DNA of 64,000 nucleotides from Leucobacter luti (GCF_004217175.1 NZ_SHKI01000006.1:124001-188000), one strand, 5' to 3'. Shown: positions 1 to 9,641, counted from the stretch's first letter. Notes: a model not told the origin generated them from the sequence alone. Program-made: numbers and translations.

Positions 1-40
1 AGCGTTTGGACGTCACCGCACGCGGCGGGCAGCACCCACG

Positions 41-72
41 TTGGCGCACCGTGGCGACGGTGGTTCTGCCAA
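41..72. repeat. Nested inverted repeat upstream of the surface-protein gene
   Basis: An inner palindrome (CACCGT, 4-nt GGCG loop, ACGGTG at 47-62) is nested inside an outer pair TTGGC (41-45)/GCCAA (68-72). It lies 13 nt before the start of the DUF11 gene, so it could be an operator, a hairpin in the 5' UTR, or the end of a terminator for a gene to the left. No T-run follows, which argues against an intrinsic terminator. Function is not known. Confidence 0.35.
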
Positions 73-84
73 ACGAGAGTTCAG

Positions 85-3000
85 ATGATGAGATCGGTCC
101 ACGCCGCACCCCACGCCAGTCCAGCCAGCCCACCGCGCCGCAGCGCGCGTCTCCTCGTTTCCGCGGGCCTCGCCCTGGTACTCGGGGCGATGAGCCTCAC
201 CGTGACGGCGCCTACCGCGCAGGCGGCGGCGGGCGACCCGTTCCCCGCTGGGCGCGGCCTCGTGTTCGTGGCGCAGGGGGCCACGAACACTCGCCTGTAT
301 GAGGCGGTGCAATCTGACGACGGGAACATCTCGTTTGCCCCCGAGGGGCCGGCGTCGGGGCGTCGCTACAACGCGATCTCCTTCAACGAAGCAGACATGT
401 ACCTCTACGGCATGCTGCAGCCAGACAACAACCGGCTCATCCGGATTGGGCAGCAGGGCGCGGTGACCGTGCTCGGTCCCGTGGCGGGCCTGCCGGTCCT
501 CGACTACAACCAGGCGACATTCGGGCAGGGAGATTTCGCTGCAACCCTCTTCGTGCGCGACTCGAAGGCGAGCGCCGCGGTTTACCTGGTCAACGTCGCG
601 ACCCAGACCGCGACGCGGCTGACGCTGAACCAGCAGGTGCCAAACCTCTCGGACATCGTGTTCTTCGACGGCGCCATCTGGGGCGTATACGGCGAGGGGC
701 AGACGATGTACCGGATCAACCCGGCCACGGGGGCGGTCTCATCCTGGTCGCTCGCGGGGCTGGGCGTGGGCACCAACCCGTTCGGCGCGCAGTGGGTGTA
801 CGGCAACGGCAACCTCGGCATCTCGAACAACGTCACCGGCCGGATCACGCAGATCAGCGTCACGGGCGGCACGACGGCGACGCCGACCTTCGCCGTGGTC
901 TCCCGGATCAACGGGCCGGCGAGCGTGAACAACGATGGCGCCTCGTACCGCGGCGAGGCGGCGGACCTGTCGCTGGTGAAGTCGACGAACCCGGTGTACA
1001 CGCCCGGCGGCGACATCACGTACACGCTCACGGTCACGAACCAGGGTCCGGGCGCCTCGAGCGGGTACGTCATCTCCGACCCGCTTCCGGAGGGGGTGCT
1101 CAATCCGGCGACCAGCACCGCGGGCTGCACGATCGAGGCGAGCGTGCTCAACTGCGCGGGGGGCCCGCTCGCGTCGGGTGCCACGAGCACGGTCACCATC
1201 ACAGGCACCACGTCGAGCACGGCAACCGCGTGCATCACCAACGGCGCGACGGTGCTCGGCAACGAGTCTGATCCAAACCCCGCGAACAACACGGGGACGA
1301 ACGAGACCTGCCCGCCGCCTCCGGCTGACCTGTCGCTCGTGAAGACGGCGCCGGCGACGTTCACGCCGGGCGAGGGGATCGCGTACGAGCTGACCCTCAC
1401 CAACAACGGCCCCGGATCGTCCTCGGGCGCGGTCGTGACCGACAGCATTCCGCCCGAGCTCACTGGCGTCAGGTCTGCCACCCCGGGCTGCGAGGTCGAT
1501 GGGAGCGTCCTCCGCTGCGAAACCGGGGCGCTTGAGCCGGGGGCGAGCCTCACCATCGAGCTGCAGGGGACCACGAGCGCCACCGAGACCGCGTGCGTCA
1601 ACAACACCGCGGTGGTCGTCGGCTCCGAGAGCGATCCAGACGACTCGAACAATTCGAGCGCGGCCTCCTCGTGCCCCCTCGTGCCAGGCTCGGCCTACGC
1701 CGTGACCAAGTCTGCGTCTAGGACGAGCGCCTCGCCGGGCGATCGGGTCACGTACACCGTGAGCGTCGTGAACACCGGGGAGACCGCATATACCGCGGAG
1801 GCGCCCGCGAGCTTCAGCGACTCGCTGGCGGGCGTGCTTGACGATGCCACGTACAACGATGACGCCAGCCTCGGCGCGGTGTACGACTCCGCGGCGCAGA
1901 CCATCTCCTGGGCCGGCCCGCTCGACGTGGGGGCGCAGGCGACCATCACTTACTCCGTGACGATCAACGCTCCGCCCACCGGCGACGGCACGCTCAGGAA
2001 CGCCGTGGTGCCCGGCGACGACGGGCAGTGCTTGAGCGCTGAGAACTGCACCACGGAGACGCTGGTGCGGGCGTTCACGGTCGCCAAGACGGCCGGACCG
2101 CCCAGCACCCGCCTCGGCGGCGTCGTCGCGTACACCGTGACGGTGCGCAACGTGGGCGGTGTCGCGTTCACCGCCGACGATCCGGCCTCGTTCACCGATG
2201 ACCTCTCGGACGTGCTCGACGATGCGCAGTACAACGGCGACGCGTCAGCGGGCGCCGTGGTCGACGGCACTCTGCTCAGCTGGGCGGGTGCCCTGGGCGT
2301 GGGGGCGGAGCTCACCGTCACCTACTCGGTCACGGTGAACGCCCCGCGAAGCGGTGATCTGCACCTGCGCAACGCTGTGCTCCCGGGCCCGGACGGGGTC
2401 TGCGAGACCGAGGCCAGCTGCGGCACTGACACTCCGGTCTCCTCGTTCGTCGTGAGCAAGTCGGTACTGACGCGCGTCGCCCGCGTCGGCGATTCGGTGA
2501 GCTACGTGATCGCCGTTGAAAACACTGGTGCGGTCGACTACACGAGCGAGTCGCCGGCGGGCTTCGAGGACGACCTGACCGATGTGCTGCGCGACGCCAC
2601 CTACAACGGAGACGTGACGGGGGGCGCCACCCTCACGGGTGAGCTCCTGAGCTGGTCGGGGCCGCTCGCCGTGGGCGAGACGGTGCTCATCAGGTACTCG
2701 GTCACCGTGGCGGCGGCCGGATCCGGTGATCACGAACTCGTCAACACTGTGGTCCCCACCGGGGACGGCACCTGCGTGAGCGAAACCGTCTGCGAGGCCG
2801 ACACGGAGATCGCCGAGTTCGACGTGTCGAAGTCCGTCGACGTGACGGAGGCGGAGGTCGGGGAGGTGGTGACCTACACCATTCTCGTCACGAACACCGG
2901 GGCCACCGACTTCACCCGGGATACCCCGGCCAGCGTCTCCGACGACCTCAGCGCGGTGCTCGACGACGCCACGTACAACGACGACGCGAGCCCGGCTGCC

Positions 3001-3777
3001 GCGCTCAGCGGCAACGTGCTGGTCTGGGACGTCGAGGTGCCCGTCGGGGAAACGGTGCGGCTCACCTACAGCGTGACCGTTGACGATCCAGACACCGGCG
3101 ACCACGTGCTCACCAACGCGGTGGTCCCCGGCTCGGGTGGCGCCTGCGCAGACGCCTGCGTTGCCGTGACCGAGATCCCGTCGTTCACGGTCGAGAAGGC
3201 GGTGGACCGTGCGTCGGCGTCGGCGGGCGACCGGGTGGCGTACACGGTCACGGTCACGAACACCGGGCCCGTCGCGTTCACCGCGGAGCACCCCGCATCG
3301 TTCACGGACGATCTGAGCGACGTGCTCGACGACGCCGCGTACAACGACGACGCCACGCGGGGAGCCACGTTCGACACCGACACCCTGCGGTGGGAGGGCG
3401 CACTCGACGTCGGCGAGCAGATTACGATCACCTACTCGGTGACCGTCTCGGCTGACGCGGCGGATCGCACGCTCAAGAACCTGGTCGTGCCGGGGGCGTC
3501 AGGAACCTGCGCCGCGGCCGGGGTGTGCGCCACGCGCACGGTCGTGCCAGGGCCCACGCCGACGCCGACGCCGACGCCCACGCCCACCCCGCCGAACCCG
3601 TCGCCGACACCGCCCACGCCCACCCCGCCGTCGAACTCGGCCCTGTCGCGCACGGGTGCCGCGGACGATGCGGCGCTGTGGCTCGGAGCGTCCGGGGCGG
3701 CGCTCGCGCTCGCCGGCGCGGTCGCGCTGGGGATCGGCCGCGCCGACCGGCGGTCGCGGCTGCGGCGGCTTAAGTAA
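85..3777 (+). CDS. Secreted, wall-anchored DUF11 repeat surface protein
   Basis: This is a 1230-residue exported protein. A signal peptide is visible (hydrophobic core about residues 23-42, likely cleavage near AQA about 46). Residues about 50-290 resemble the beta-propeller-like DUF6923 domain. Two DUF11 domains, each opening with ADLSLVK, start near 293 and 414. Five further related repeats of about 122-126 residues start near 538, 664, 788, 912 and 1034, each carrying a DDLSDVLDDA-like block. A Pro-Thr spacer (about 1155-1185) leads to LSRTG (1187-1191), a hydrophobic helix and a basic tail (RRSRLRRLK). That end matches a sortase sorting signal, probably of the actinobacterial LAxTG-like type. 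Role: probable adhesin or stalk protein. An alternative start is the next ATG at 88. Confidence 0.85.
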   Translation: MMRSVHAAPHASPASPPRRSARLLVSAGLALVLGAMSLTVTAPTAQAAAGDPFPAGRGLVFVAQGATNTRLYEAVQSDDGNISFAPEGPASGRRYNAISFNEADMYLYGMLQPDNNRLIRIGQQGAVTVLGPVAGLPVLDYNQATFGQGDFAATLFVRDSKASAAVYLVNVATQTATRLTLNQQVPNLSDIVFFDGAIWGVYGEGQTMYRINPATGAVSSWSLAGLGVGTNPFGAQWVYGNGNLGISNNVTGRITQISVTGGTTATPTFAVVSRINGPASVNNDGASYRGEAADLSLVKSTNPVYTPGGDITYTLTVTNQGPGASSGYVISDPLPEGVLNPATSTAGCTIEASVLNCAGGPLASGATSTVTITGTTSSTATACITNGATVLGNESDPNPANNTGTNETCPPPPADLSLVKTAPATFTPGEGIAYELTLTNNGPGSSSGAVVTDSIPPELTGVRSATPGCEVDGSVLRCETGALEPGASLTIELQGTTSATETACVNNTAVVVGSESDPDDSNNSSAASSCPLVPGSAYAVTKSASRTSASPGDRVTYTVSVVNTGETAYTAEAPASFSDSLAGVLDDATYNDDASLGAVYDSAAQTISWAGPLDVGAQATITYSVTINAPPTGDGTLRNAVVPGDDGQCLSAENCTTETLVRAFTVAKTAGPPSTRLGGVVAYTVTVRNVGGVAFTADDPASFTDDLSDVLDDAQYNGDASAGAVVDGTLLSWAGALGVGAELTVTYSVTVNAPRSGDLHLRNAVLPGPDGVCETEASCGTDTPVSSFVVSKSVLTRVARVGDSVSYVIAVENTGAVDYTSESPAGFEDDLTDVLRDATYNGDVTGGATLTGELLSWSGPLAVGETVLIRYSVTVAAAGSGDHELVNTVVPTGDGTCVSETVCEADTEIAEFDVSKSVDVTEAEVGEVVTYTILVTNTGATDFTRDTPASVSDDLSAVLDDATYNDDASPAAALSGNVLVWDVEVPVGETVRLTYSVTVDDPDTGDHVLTNAVVPGSGGACADACVAVTEIPSFTVEKAVDRASASAGDRVAYTVTVTNTGPVAFTAEHPASFTDDLSDVLDDAAYNDDATRGATFDTDTLRWEGALDVGEQITITYSVTVSADAADRTLKNLVVPGASGTCAAAGVCATRTVVPGPTPTPTPTPTPTPPNPSPTPPTPTPPSNSALSRTGAADDAALWLGASGAALALAGAVALGIGRADRRSRLRRLK

Positions 3778-3792
3778 GCCCGCACACACAAA

Positions 3793-3824
3793 AAGACCCT
3801 CACTCTCGAAAGAGTGAGGGTCTT
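3793..3824 (-). terminator. Intrinsic terminator of tRNA-Arg
   Basis: A 14-bp perfect stem (3793-3806 with 3811-3824, CGAA in the loop on the plus strand) is followed on the minus strand by a run of T residues (3794 down to 3791). It lies just 3' of the tRNA and reads in its direction. The same stem could also stop read-through from the DUF11 gene on the plus strand. Confidence 0.85.
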
Positions 3825-3828
3825 GCGG

Positions 3829-3902
3829 TGCGCCCCGAGGGATTCGAACCCCCGACCTTCTGATCCGTAGTCAGATGCTCTATCCAGCTGAGCTAGGGGC
3901 GC
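3829..3902 (-). tRNA. tRNA-Arg (anticodon ACG)
   Basis: On the minus strand, GCGCCCC (from 3902) pairs with GGGGCGC (ending 3830), with discriminator A at 3829. The D-arm, a five-pair anticodon stem and the T-arm sequence GGTTCGAATCC are all present. The seven-base anticodon loop is CTACGGA, giving anticodon ACG, which reads CGU/CGC after A-to-I editing. The 3' CCA is not encoded (the next bases are CCG). Confidence 0.95.
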
Positions 3903-4009
3903 CCGTTGGTTTCCCAACCAGAGAAACATTACACGAGCCGATTCGAAAACGAAAATTCGGGTGGGGATCCCGGGCGTGTGGGGCCCGCGCCCGCGCCGCC
4001 GCGGCAGGG

Positions 4010-4015
4010 TACCCT
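4010..4015 (+). promoter_or_regulatory. -10 box of apt (leaderless geometry)
   Basis: TACCCT ends 7 nt before the GTG of apt. Transcription would begin at or next to the start codon, so the mRNA would be leaderless. No Shine-Dalgarno sequence is visible, which agrees. Confidence 0.6.
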
Positions 4016-4022
4016 GGTCATC

Positions 4023-4589
4023 GTGCTTGAGAACGATGCGACCCCCGCCAGCCACCCGTCCGCGCCCGATCGGGCGGCGCTTGAGCGCGCGGAGTCCCTC
4101 ATCCTCGAGGTGCCCGACTACCCGGCGGCCGGGATCCTGTTTCGCGACATCACCCCGCTGATCGCCGACGGCCCCGCGTTCCGGGCCACCGTCGACGCGC
4201 TGATCGCCCCCTTCGCCGGCACCTTCGACGTGGTCGCCGGTCTGGAGGCCCGCGGCTTCCTGTTCGCGAGCGCCGCGGCGTACGCGAGCGGCGCCGGCCT
4301 GATGCCGATCCGCAAGGCGGGGAAGCTGCCCCGCCCGGCGGCGAAGGTCGACTACGCGCTCGAGTACGGGGTGGCGGTCGTCGAGGCGCACGCCGACTTC
4401 CCGCGCGGCTCCCGCGTGCTGCTCATCGACGACGTGCTCGCTACGGGCGGCACGCTCATCGCGGCGCACGCGCTGATGGCGGAGCTCGGTTACGAGGTCG
4501 CCGGCACCTCTGTGCTGTTCGAGATCGATGACCTCGGCGGCCGCGCGGCGCTGAACGATCCGCAGCTGCACACGGTCTTCCACAGCTAG
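4023..4589 (+). CDS. apt: Adenine phosphoribosyltransferase
   Basis: Apt converts adenine and PRPP to AMP and pyrophosphate in purine salvage. The protein has about 188 residues, normal for the family. The PRPP-binding motif VLLIDDVLATGGTL is near residues 136-149, and the family block VAGLEARGFLF is near 71-81. The open frame continues upstream into the tRNA, but the GTG at 4023 is preferred because the TACCCT box at 4010 would start the transcript right there, and because the N-terminus then matches the family length. The gene stands alone between the divergent tRNA and the large membrane protein gene. Confidence 0.93.
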   Translation: MLENDATPASHPSAPDRAALERAESLILEVPDYPAAGILFRDITPLIADGPAFRATVDALIAPFAGTFDVVAGLEARGFLFASAAAYASGAGLMPIRKAGKLPRPAAKVDYALEYGVAVVEAHADFPRGSRVLLIDDVLATGGTLIAAHALMAELGYEVAGTSVLFEIDDLGGRAALNDPQLHTVFHS

Positions 4590-4647
4590 CGGCGCACCAG
4601 CCCCGGCGCACCCGGCGCGGGGCACACGGTTCGGGGGAATCTGGAGC

Positions 4648-7600
4648 ATGAGCAAAGACGCGAGACCGGCACGGCGCGGGCTGCCCGGCCCCGACTTCTT
4701 CGACCTCGCGGGGAGCGATCCCGAGCTGCTGAACTCCGGCCGGATCCCGGACCCGGTGCCCGCGCACACGCCGCTGTTCCGGTGGCTGGCGCGGATCCTC
4801 ACGGCGGTCGAGGCCCGGCTGCGGGCCCGCGGCGACGCGTCGGCGCGCACCGCGCTGCGGTTCCTCTGGGCGCTGCTCGGCGCGGTCGGCCTGTTCCTGC
4901 TGTTCGGGCCGATCATCAACAAGCCGCACGACTTCGACGCGGTGATCGCCGCGGCCGAGGTGGACGAGGTCGACTGGGTGGCGCGCGACGTGAGCGTCGA
5001 TTACGCGGTCACACGGGGCGCCGACGGCGGCTTCGCGGCTGAGATCGCGGAGCGCTACACCGCCGACTTCAGGAACGGGCCAGAGCCGAGCGTCGAGCGC
5101 GTGCTCGTCACCGAGTTTCAGGGCCACGACGCGGAGTTCGAGCTCGGGGAGGTGCTGGTCGACGGAACACCGGCCACCGCAGAGCTCGTGCGCGCGGCGA
5201 CCACCACCACGATCAGGATCACGCCGCCCACCGGCACGGAGTTCGCCGGCACGCACAACATCGCGGTGTCGTACGAGCTGCACCACCTGATCACCGCCGA
5301 GGTTGACGACGCCACAGGCCAGCCGGTCGACGCCTTGAACTGGCCTGTGTTCGGGCAGCTGTGGCCGCAGGCCACCCGTGGAATCGAGGTGTCGCTCACG
5401 CTCCCGGCCGAGCTCGACGCCGCGCTGATCCGCCAGCCGCAGGCGTACGTCGGCTGGCTGATCGCGAGCGCGACCGAGTGGCTCGAACCCGAGGCCGTCG
5501 GGGCGGGCGACGGGGAAGGCGCGGGCGACGGGGTGGGGGCCGACGAGAGTGCCGGATCCGGCGATGCAGCCGACGTGCGCTACAGCTTCACCAACGACCA
5601 GGGGCTCCCGCCCTACCCGGACATCGTGATCCGCGCGAGCTTCGAACCGGGCACCTTCGCGCAGCCGCCCACCACGGCGCTGTTCTGGTGGCAGAGCTAC
5701 GGCCCGCTGCTGCCCCTCGTCGTGCTCGCGGCGCTCGCGCTGTTCGCCGCGGCCGCGCGCCGCGTCGTGTGGGCCGACAGCGCGGGGGAGCCGTGGTACC
5801 TGGCGCGCAGCGAACCGCCGGAGGGGCTCTCGCCCGAGCTCGCGGCCGCTCTGCTGGGGAAGACCGGGCACGCGGAGCTGGTGGCCGAGCTCGCCGCGCC
5901 GCCCACCAAGCGCGCGCCGCGCGAGCCCTGGCTGGCGCGGCTCGCGCGCGCCGGGCGGCGTGCGGGACGCTGGGGCAACCTGCCCGCGGTGCGCGCCGCC
6001 GCCCGCCGCTGGCGCGCCCCGGACGAGGCGGTCGAGCGCGGGCTGCGCTGGGTGCCGGACAGCTACGTGCGCGACTTCTTCGTCTTCGCGCCGATCGCGA
6101 TCACGCTGCTGCAGTGGGGCGTGCTGCGGCAGCTGTCCGAGCAGGTGATTCTGACGGTCGTGTGGTGGCCGGCCGCCTTCGTCGTGGCCTCGACGGCGCT
6201 CGCGCTCGCCACGCTCGTGCTCGTGCACCGGCCCCGCCCGCTCACCCGGCGGGGCGCGCTCGCGGTGCAGCAGCTCAAAGGCGCGCACGTGTTTGCGCGG
6301 GCGACCCGGCTGACGGAGCGCGGGCCGCTCGACGACCCGCTGTTGCCGTTCGCCCTGCTGTTCGAGCGGCCGCGCCGCGCCGGGCAGCGGGTCGCCGCGC
6401 TCGCGATCCGCGAGGCCGGGAGCCCGGCGATCGCCGCTGGCTGGCGCGGGGACCGGTTCCTGTCGCTGCCCGGGATGCTCTCGTTCGCCGCCGCGCTCGC
6501 GGTGCTCGCCGGGGCGATCGTGACGGTGGCCACGGTGCCGCCACCCTACGAGCCGACCACGCACTTCAGCGAGGACGCGAGCAACCTGCCGGGCACCCTC
6601 GCCGTCGAGGTCTCCGGCTTCGACGTGCGCGCGGAGCTCAGCCGCGACGCGTCCGGGGCCGCGCGCCTGGCGGTGACCGAGCAGCTGGACGTCGTGTTCG
6701 CCGCGGACTCCGCGCGGGTGCCCCAGGTGGCGCGCGAGTGGCGTACGAGCTATCTCGGGCAGGATCTGGGCTTCGCCCTCGACTCCTTCAGCATCGACGG
6801 CGCGGAGGTGCCCGTGCGGGAGCTGCCGCAGCCGCGCAGCGCGGTCGCGGTGACCCAGCTCACCGAGGCGCTCTCCGGAGCGCACGAGGTCGAGGTGCGC
6901 TACACGCTCGCGAGCGCCGCGGTTGACGCGGGGCCCACCGCCGCCGCCGAGCAGGTGCGCTGGGCCGCGTGGCTCGACACCTGGGACGACGAGTACTACA
7001 CGAACCCCAACAACCCGTACGACGGATCCGCCCCCGTGCGCCCGCTCCGCATCGAGCTCACGGTCGCCCCGGACCTCGCGGCCGAGCTGCGCGGCGGCGG
7101 GTGGATCGACTCCGATCGTGAGCTCCCGCAGATCCCCGACGCCGACGGCAACACGGTGGTGCCCTGGGTTGCGGAGATGGCCACGTACGACGATGCCGGG
7201 CAGCGGCGTGAGCTGCGGGTCGGGTCCGAGACGGTGCGGGAGGATGGGGCACTCGTGGTCACGTTTGACGCCGACGCGGTCGAGTCGCGTGAGGTCGACG
7301 TGCTCGGCGAGGGCGGCGAGTTCGAGGTCTCGCCCGAGGTGAACGCGACGCTCGGATCGTACGAGCTGCAGATCGGCGGGTTCACCGATCTGGGTGCGCG
7401 CCTCGACTTCGCGCCCGGCACCTTCGCCGGGGTTGAGGCGGGCGCGGCGCAGCGGGCCGCCGCCGAGTACGACCTGCCGTTCGCCGCGATGATGTGGTTC
7501 ACGGGCGCCCTGCTCGCCGCCTGCGTTGGCACCGCCGTGGCCGCCCTGCTGCGCCGCCGGCCCCCGAGCCTCGGGCTCGGGCTGATCGCGTTCGGCGCGC

Positions 7601-7773
7601 TCCCCGTGCTGCTCATCGCGCAGTGCGTCGTGTTCTGGTGGGTGGTCGGCCCGATGCCGAGCGGCAACGCGCGGGGCGTCGCCGCGTTCATCCTCGCGGG
7701 CGCGATGCTCGTGGCATTCGGGGCCCAACTCGTCGCCGTGGTGCGCCGCCATGGCCGCACGGGTGGAGAATAG
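4648..7773 (+). CDS. Large DUF2207-like membrane protein
   Basis: This is a 1041-residue predicted membrane protein. A first membrane helix lies near residues 70-92. It is followed by an extracytoplasmic beta-rich region (about 95-345), a helix near 350-370, a cytoplasmic stretch, helices near 475-528, one near 610-631, a second ectodomain (about 635-938), and three C-terminal helices (about 945-1031). Each ectodomain resembles DUF2207 in its run of short beta-strands ending in amphipathic 'W..W/Y' segments, so the gene looks like two DUF2207 units in tandem. The RBS GGAG precedes the ATG. The acyl-CoA ligase starts 5 nt after the stop, so the two are probably co-transcribed. Substrate and role are unknown; the DUF2207 assignment is from general resemblance only. 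Confidence 0.6.
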   Translation: MSKDARPARRGLPGPDFFDLAGSDPELLNSGRIPDPVPAHTPLFRWLARILTAVEARLRARGDASARTALRFLWALLGAVGLFLLFGPIINKPHDFDAVIAAAEVDEVDWVARDVSVDYAVTRGADGGFAAEIAERYTADFRNGPEPSVERVLVTEFQGHDAEFELGEVLVDGTPATAELVRAATTTTIRITPPTGTEFAGTHNIAVSYELHHLITAEVDDATGQPVDALNWPVFGQLWPQATRGIEVSLTLPAELDAALIRQPQAYVGWLIASATEWLEPEAVGAGDGEGAGDGVGADESAGSGDAADVRYSFTNDQGLPPYPDIVIRASFEPGTFAQPPTTALFWWQSYGPLLPLVVLAALALFAAAARRVVWADSAGEPWYLARSEPPEGLSPELAAALLGKTGHAELVAELAAPPTKRAPREPWLARLARAGRRAGRWGNLPAVRAAARRWRAPDEAVERGLRWVPDSYVRDFFVFAPIAITLLQWGVLRQLSEQVILTVVWWPAAFVVASTALALATLVLVHRPRPLTRRGALAVQQLKGAHVFARATRLTERGPLDDPLLPFALLFERPRRAGQRVAALAIREAGSPAIAAGWRGDRFLSLPGMLSFAAALAVLAGAIVTVATVPPPYEPTTHFSEDASNLPGTLAVEVSGFDVRAELSRDASGAARLAVTEQLDVVFAADSARVPQVAREWRTSYLGQDLGFALDSFSIDGAEVPVRELPQPRSAVAVTQLTEALSGAHEVEVRYTLASAAVDAGPTAAAEQVRWAAWLDTWDDEYYTNPNNPYDGSAPVRPLRIELTVAPDLAAELRGGGWIDSDRELPQIPDADGNTVVPWVAEMATYDDAGQRRELRVGSETVREDGALVVTFDADAVESREVDVLGEGGEFEVSPEVNATLGSYELQIGGFTDLGARLDFAPGTFAGVEAGAAQRAAAEYDLPFAAMMWFTGALLAACVGTAVAALLRRRPPSLGLGLIAFGALPVLLIAQCVVFWWVVGPMPSGNARGVAAFILAGAMLVAFGAQLVAVVRRHGRTGGE

Positions 7774-7778
7774 ACCGC

Positions 7779-9545
7779 ATGACCCAGATCGATGCAACCG
7801 CCGCATTCTTCGCCGCCCGCGACCAGCTGCTCGCCTGCGCGGGCGATCCGGCGCGCGCACGCGCCGAGTTCAGCTGGCCCGATGTGGGCTCAGAGTTCAA
7901 CTGGGCGCACGACGTCTTTGACGTGATCGCCGCGGACAACGACACGGTTGCGCTCTGGATCGCCGAGGAAGACGGCACCGAGCAGAAGCTCACCTTCGCC
8001 GAGCTGAAGCGCCGCTCCGACCAGGTCGCAAACTGGCTGCGCGGCACCGGCGCGCGCAAGGGCGACGTGGCGATGCTCATGCTCGGCAACCGGGTCGAGC
8101 TGTGGGAGATCATGCTCGCGGCGATGAAGCTCGGCGTGGTGATCCTTCCCACCTCCGTGGTGCTCGGCGCCGCGGAGCTTGAGGACCGCGTCGCCCGCGG
8201 CCGCGTGGACTGGGTGTTCGCCGCCCCGGAGGACGCGGTGAAGTTCGCCGAGGTGCCCGGCCGCTACCGCGGTATCGGGGTCGGCCTCGCCGAGGGCACC
8301 AAGGACGAGCGCGCCGCGCTCTGGGAGTGGGCGCACTACGAGGAGTCGCGCGCGGCGGGCCCCGGGCGGATCCCCAAGACCACCCGCAGCGAGGATCCCG
8401 CGCTCATCTACTTCACCTCGGGCACCACGAGCCTCCCCAAGATCGTGGTCCACTCGCACACCAGCTACCCGCTGGGCCACCTCACCACCATGTCGTGGCT
8501 CGGGGTGCGCCCGGGCGACACCCACCTCGTGATCAGCGCACCCGGCTGGGGCAAGCACGCCTGGTCGAGCTTCTTCGGGCCCTGGCACGTGGGCGCCACG
8601 ATTTTCGTTGCCAACTACGGTCGCTTCGACGCCGAGTTCCTCGTCTCAGAGCTCGACCGCGCCGGCGTCACCACGTTCTGCGCGCCGCCCACCGTGTGGC
8701 GCATGCTGATCCAGCACCGGCTCGACCGCAAGCCGCACGCCCTTCGCGAGCTCGTCTCCGCCGGCGAGCCGCTCAACCCCGAGGTGATCGCGCGCATCAG
8801 CGAGTGGTGGGGGCTCGAGATCCGTGACGGCTACGGCCAGACCGAGACGACGGCGCTCATCGCGAACATGCCGGGCGACCCGATCGTGCCGGGGGCGATG
8901 GGCCTGCCGCTGCCCGGCGTCGACGCCGTGCTCGTGGACCCGGTGACCGGCGCCGAGGTCGAGGAGGGCGAGATCTGCCTGCGGATCGTGCCCGCCGACC
9001 CCGCAACCGACGGGGCGAGCCCGCGCCGCGCGCCGATCAACCTCATGACCGAGTACCTGGGCAACCCCGAGGCGACCGCCCGCGCGACCGCCGACGGCCT
9101 GTTCCACACCGGCGACGTGGCGCGCCGCGACGCCGACGGGGTGCTCACCTTTGTGGGCCGCACCGACGACGTGTTCAAGTCGAGCGACTTCAAGGTGTCC
9201 CCGTTCGAGGTGGAGAGTGCCCTCCTGGAGCACCCGGCCGTGGCCGAGGCCGCCGTGGTCGGCGCACCAGACGAGACGCGGCTGAACGTCACGAAGGCGT
9301 ACGTGGCGCTCGCCGCCGGGGTGCCCGCCACCGAGGACACGGCCCGCGAGATCCTCGCGCACGCTCGCGTCGCCCTCCCGCCGTACATGCGGGTGCGCCG
9401 GGTCCAGTTTGCTGAGCTGCCGAAGACCACCTCGGGCAAGATCCGCCGCGTCGAGCTGCGCCAGCACGAGGAGGCGTCGTTCGCCGCCGGGGAGCGGACC
9501 GCGGGCGAGTGGCGCGAAGAGGACTTCCCGGGCCTCAAGGGCTAG
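7779..9545 (+). CDS. AMP-forming acyl-CoA ligase, ACSM type
   Basis: The protein has 588 residues and belongs to the ANL adenylate-forming superfamily; it activates a carboxylic acid to acyl-AMP and then acyl-CoA. The phosphate-binding loop is TSGTTSLPK, the adenine-site motif is DGYGQTETT, the hinge is GRTDDVFKSSDFKV, and the C-terminal catalytic lysine lies in TTSGKIRR. Overall pattern matches medium-chain (ACSM-like) ligases rather than acetyl-CoA synthetase. The frame is open further upstream inside the preceding gene, but the ATG at 7779 restores a normal N-terminus and sits 5 nt after the preceding stop. Exact acid substrate cannot be read from the sequence. Confidence 0.85.
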   Translation: MTQIDATAAFFAARDQLLACAGDPARARAEFSWPDVGSEFNWAHDVFDVIAADNDTVALWIAEEDGTEQKLTFAELKRRSDQVANWLRGTGARKGDVAMLMLGNRVELWEIMLAAMKLGVVILPTSVVLGAAELEDRVARGRVDWVFAAPEDAVKFAEVPGRYRGIGVGLAEGTKDERAALWEWAHYEESRAAGPGRIPKTTRSEDPALIYFTSGTTSLPKIVVHSHTSYPLGHLTTMSWLGVRPGDTHLVISAPGWGKHAWSSFFGPWHVGATIFVANYGRFDAEFLVSELDRAGVTTFCAPPTVWRMLIQHRLDRKPHALRELVSAGEPLNPEVIARISEWWGLEIRDGYGQTETTALIANMPGDPIVPGAMGLPLPGVDAVLVDPVTGAEVEEGEICLRIVPADPATDGASPRRAPINLMTEYLGNPEATARATADGLFHTGDVARRDADGVLTFVGRTDDVFKSSDFKVSPFEVESALLEHPAVAEAAVVGAPDETRLNVTKAYVALAAGVPATEDTAREILAHARVALPPYMRVRRVQFAELPKTTSGKIRRVELRQHEEASFAAGERTAGEWREEDFPGLKG

Positions 9546-9629
9546 CGCCGCGCGCACCCGCCCGCCGCCCCCGGTGTGCCCGCCGCGTCATCCTGCGTCA
9601 CGCAACTGGGAGCCGTGTGCGCCGCCCGG

Positions 9630-9635
9630 TAGCTT
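9630..9635 (+). promoter_or_regulatory. -10 box of the MetE-like gene (leaderless geometry)
   Basis: TAGCTT is followed by exactly 6 nt and then the ATG at 9642. No Shine-Dalgarno sequence is present. Confidence 0.5.
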
Positions 9636-9641
9636 CGAAGC

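Noticed and set aside
3906-4022. An upstream start for apt inside the tRNA promoter region
   Set aside because: It would add 39 residues without family similarity and overlap the divergent tRNA promoter. The TACCCT box and GTG 4023 explain the gene better.
4456-7860. A 1134-codon open frame on the minus strand opposite the DUF2207-like gene
   Set aside because: The predicted protein is Arg/Gly/Ala-rich without any domain, and lies antisense to a gene with membrane helices and a good RBS. It is the usual codon-bias shadow in high-GC DNA, as are the other long antisense frames.
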